Assembly (NCBI RefSeq): GCF_028747205.1
Contig: NZ_CP112880.1
Location: forward strand, 6,979,501-7,043,500
Length of the DNA stretch: 64,000 bases
Direction of reading: 5' to 3'
Source: Streptomyces sp. CA-278952
GTDB lineage: Bacteria; Actinomycetota; Actinomycetes; Streptomycetales; Streptomycetaceae
Shown here piece by piece: positions 62,133 to 64,000 of the stretch. The notes under the pieces are model-generated. The model searched no databases. It saw only the letters and a program-made list of their open reading frames with translations, and was not told the DNA's origin. The translations under genes and the position numbers were made by a program. Within the stretch, counting starts at the first letter, position 1, and each line of letters opens with the position of its first letter.

Positions 62133-63071
62133 ATGGCGCAGACCGGCCACACCGAGAACAGCACCACCGAGAACACCACCACCCACCACACGAAGCACAG
62201 CGCCACCATGCGACGCACCTTGCGCCGCGAAGCACCCAGCACGATCGGCCTCCTCACCGACGCACAGGACTTCGCGGCCATGCGGCGCTACCGCACCTTC
62301 ACCTTCGACGACCACACCGTCTATCTCCAGCAGGTCGAAGGCCTGCTCAAAGCGCTCGCCGCCCAAGGCGTGCACACCACCGTCGCCCTCTTCGACCCGG
62401 AGGACTACGCGGAGTTCTGCGCCGAATCAGGCCTCGACGCCGACACCGGAGCCAGCCGCAGCCGCTTCACCGCCGAGATCGCCGCCGCCGGAGCCACGGT
62501 CGCCTACACCGGCCAACGCCTGAGCGACCTCATCCCCGTCCTCGTCTCCCGAGCGGTCCGCCAGGCCACCTGGGAGTACGCCACCCTCCTCCTCGCCGAC
62601 CTCGGCACCTGCGCCGACTGCGGCCAGGACATCGGACGCGCGGCCTTCGACCGCGCCTCGCACCTCCTCACGCGCCTGCTGGAAGCGGCCGGACCGGGCA
62701 CCCACCACCTGGTGTGCAGCACCCCGACGGAGAACGACCAACTCCTGGCCGTGCTCCACACCCATCGCGACACCACGGGACCGGCCCGCCTCGACAGCTC
62801 GGAGGGCGCGGAGTTCGCCACCGTCCTCGCGGTGGCCATCGCCCTGGAATCGCGCGGGGGAGTCGTCCTGCGCACCAGCGCCCCCGACAGCCCGGACCGC
62901 GTCCACGGCTGGCGCCTGGCCCACGGAGCCCTCGCCCCGCTCACCGCGGGCGAGGTCTTCAACGCCTACTGCACCGACGCGGACACCGGAGAGCCCGTCT
63001 CCCCGGAATCCGGCGTGGAGTACTGCGCGGGATTCGACATCGGTGCAGACCCGACGGAGCCCCACCACTGA
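62133..63071 (+). CDS. Hypothetical cytoplasmic protein
   Basis: A 312-residue protein with no membrane segment. Residues 1-40 are His/Thr-rich (TENSTTENTTTHHTKHSAT). The rest is a compact mixed domain (RRYRTFTFDDHTVYLQQVEG; VALFDPEDYAEFCAESGLD; CADCGQDIG near 165), with a second half VLAVAIALESRGGVVLRTSA. The CxxC might bind metal. ATG 62133 follows AGGGGGA; an in-frame GTG at 62100 is an alternative. Common in Streptomyces as far as I recall, but unassigned. Confidence 0.75.
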   Translation: MAQTGHTENSTTENTTTHHTKHSATMRRTLRREAPSTIGLLTDAQDFAAMRRYRTFTFDDHTVYLQQVEGLLKALAAQGVHTTVALFDPEDYAEFCAESGLDADTGASRSRFTAEIAAAGATVAYTGQRLSDLIPVLVSRAVRQATWEYATLLLADLGTCADCGQDIGRAAFDRASHLLTRLLEAAGPGTHHLVCSTPTENDQLLAVLHTHRDTTGPARLDSSEGAEFATVLAVAIALESRGGVVLRTSAPDSPDRVHGWRLAHGALAPLTAGEVFNAYCTDADTGEPVSPESGVEYCAGFDIGADPTEPHH

Positions 63072-63090
63072 CACGCCCCAGCCACACAGC

Positions 63091-63128
63091 AGGAGGGGCT
63101 TCCCGCCACCCGGCGGAAAGCCCCTCCT
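63091..63128. terminator. Bidirectional hairpin between the hypothetical gene and ptsI
   Basis: AGGAGGGGCTT pairs with AAGCCCCTCCT, then after one mismatch CCGCC with GGCGG around loop ACCC. It lies 20 bases after the plus-strand stop and 19 bases beyond the ptsI stop on the other strand. Confidence 0.9.
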
Positions 63129-63146
63129 CGACCTGCGAAATCCCGG

Positions 63147-64000
63147 CTACTCGCCGGACAGCACAGCCTGAGCGGCGCTGCGCGCCTCCTCGGCCGAGTC
63201 CGCCGCCCGAGCGGCGTTCGCCGCACGCTCGCACTGCGCCAGCGTGTACTTGGCCAGCGTGGCCCGCACATAAGGAAGGGACGCCGCGCCCATCGACAGG
63301 GAGGTGACACCCAGACCCGTCAGCACACACGCCAGCAGCGGATCCGCCGCCGCCTCACCACACACGCCACAGCTCTTGCCCTCGGCACGAGCCGCGTCGG
63401 CGGACATCGCCACGAGATCCAGCAGCGCCGGCTGCCACGGGTCCTGGAGCCGCGACACCGCGCCCACCTGGCGGTCGGCCGCGAAGGTGTACTGCGCCAG
63501 GTCGTTGGTGCCCAGCGACAGGAACTCCACCTCCTGGAGGATCGACCGCGCCCGCAGAGCGGCGGACGGAATCTCCACCATCGCGCCGAACTTCGCCCGC
63601 AGCCCGGCCTCGCGGCACGCGTCCGCGAACGCCTTGGCGTCGATACGGTCGGCCACCATGGGGGCCATGACCTCCAGGTACACCGGCAGCCCCTCGGCGG
63701 CCTTCGCCAGCGCGGTCAGCTGGGTACGCAGCACCTCGGGGTGGTCGAGCAGGCTCCGCAGCCCACGGACGCCGAGCGCCGGGTTCGGCTCGTCGGCCGG
63801 CGTCAGGAAGTCCAGCGGCTTGTCGGCGCCGGCGTCCAGCACGCGCACGACGACCCGCCCCTCGGGGAACGCCTCCAGCACCGCGCGGTAGGCCGCGATC
63901 TGCTTCTCCTCGGAAGGAGCCTGCTTGCTGTCGTCCAGGAACAGGAACTCGGTGCGGAACAGCCCGACACCCTCCGCCCCCGCCTCGACCGCCGCGGGCA
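63147..64000 (-). CDS. ptsI: PTS enzyme I (phosphoenolpyruvate-protein phosphotransferase), C-terminal part
   Basis: The last about 284 codons of enzyme I; the start lies beyond the right edge. The PEP-binding barrel shows VVVRVLDAGADKPLDFL, GVRGLRSLLDHPE, FGAMVEIPSAALRA, FLSLGTNDLAQYTFAADRQV and the catalytic Cys region SCGVCGEAAADPL. Enzyme I takes phosphate from PEP and passes it to HPr for sugar uptake, including N-acetylglucosamine, which ties it to chitin use and DasR control in streptomycetes. Confidence 0.95.
   Translation of the reverse strand, partial: PAAVEAGAEGVGLFRTEFLFLDDSKQAPSEEKQIAAYRAVLEAFPEGRVVVRVLDAGADKPLDFLTPADEPNPALGVRGLRSLLDHPEVLRTQLTALAKAAEGLPVYLEVMAPMVADRIDAKAFADACREAGLRAKFGAMVEIPSAALRARSILQEVEFLSLGTNDLAQYTFAADRQVGAVSRLQDPWQPALLDLVAMSADAARAEGKSCGVCGEAAADPLLACVLTGLGVTSLSMGAASLPYVRATLAKYTLAQCERAANAARAADSAEEARSAAQAVLSGE

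Overview
The window is high-GC actinobacterial DNA and reads as a Streptomyces chromosome. The evidence is the strong third-position G/C bias, GTG and leaderless starts, a smeA-sffA sporulation pair, an RbpA gene with a sigma-R-type promoter, a Cvn 'conservon' and a DasR-type operator over a chitinase promoter. From memory (not searched), the gene order runs parallel to the S. coelicolor segment from about SCO1444 (chiE) down to SCO1391 (ptsI), so this is conserved core-arm DNA rather than a mobile island. I saw no tRNA, rRNA, integrase, transposase or CRISPR array.

Layout. 1-6.8 kb: nucleobase permease fragment, an MFS exporter facing a ROK regulator, a short-chain dehydrogenase-like gene and a secreted GH18 chitinase. 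7.1-13.4 kb: an FMN riboswitch followed by ribD-ribE-ribM-ribAB-ribH, then hisE-hisG and a PH-domain membrane protein. 13.6-16.1 kb: two coupled CNNM/CorC-type membrane proteins. 16.1-29.3 kb: a TPR-AAA+ ATPase, uridine kinase, Tat-exported C39-like peptidase, methyltransferase, acyl-CoA dehydrogenase, Lrp regulator, amidohydrolase, polyprenol-phosphate mannose synthase, FxsA and RbpA. 29.6-34.1 kb: an MFS/GDPD/YczE operon divergent from a MocR regulator. 34.1-39.2 kb: sffA and smeA, then ankyrin, HEAT-repeat and DUF4240 genes. 39.3-47.5 kb: a 5-oxoprolinase pseudogene and a condensin-like operon. 47.6-53.3 kb: a small membrane protein and the cvnA-B-C-D conservon. 53.4-64 kb: a thiolase/DUF35 pair, Mpo1-like protein, VanX-like dipeptidase, Nudix hydrolase, GH31 glycosidase, acetoacetyl-CoA synthetase, a DUF-type protein and the C-terminal part of PTS enzyme I.

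The most unusual unit is the operon at 39985-47479. It encodes a kleisin/MksF-like protein, a 52-residue tandem-repeat ORF coupled on both sides by 4-base overlaps, a small winged-helix (KITE-like) protein and a 1590-residue SMC-like ATPase. No Wadjet JetD/MksG nuclease gene lies beside it, and both the P-loop and Walker B of the ATPase are atypical. I infer a second, MukBEF-like condensin whose role is undescribed as far as I know. Other points worth attention are a FtsK-like SffA whose P-loop lacks the lysine, an internally deleted 5-oxoprolinase remnant, a 595-base gene-free stretch with a promoter at 26.7-27.3 kb, and several precise tandem repeats.
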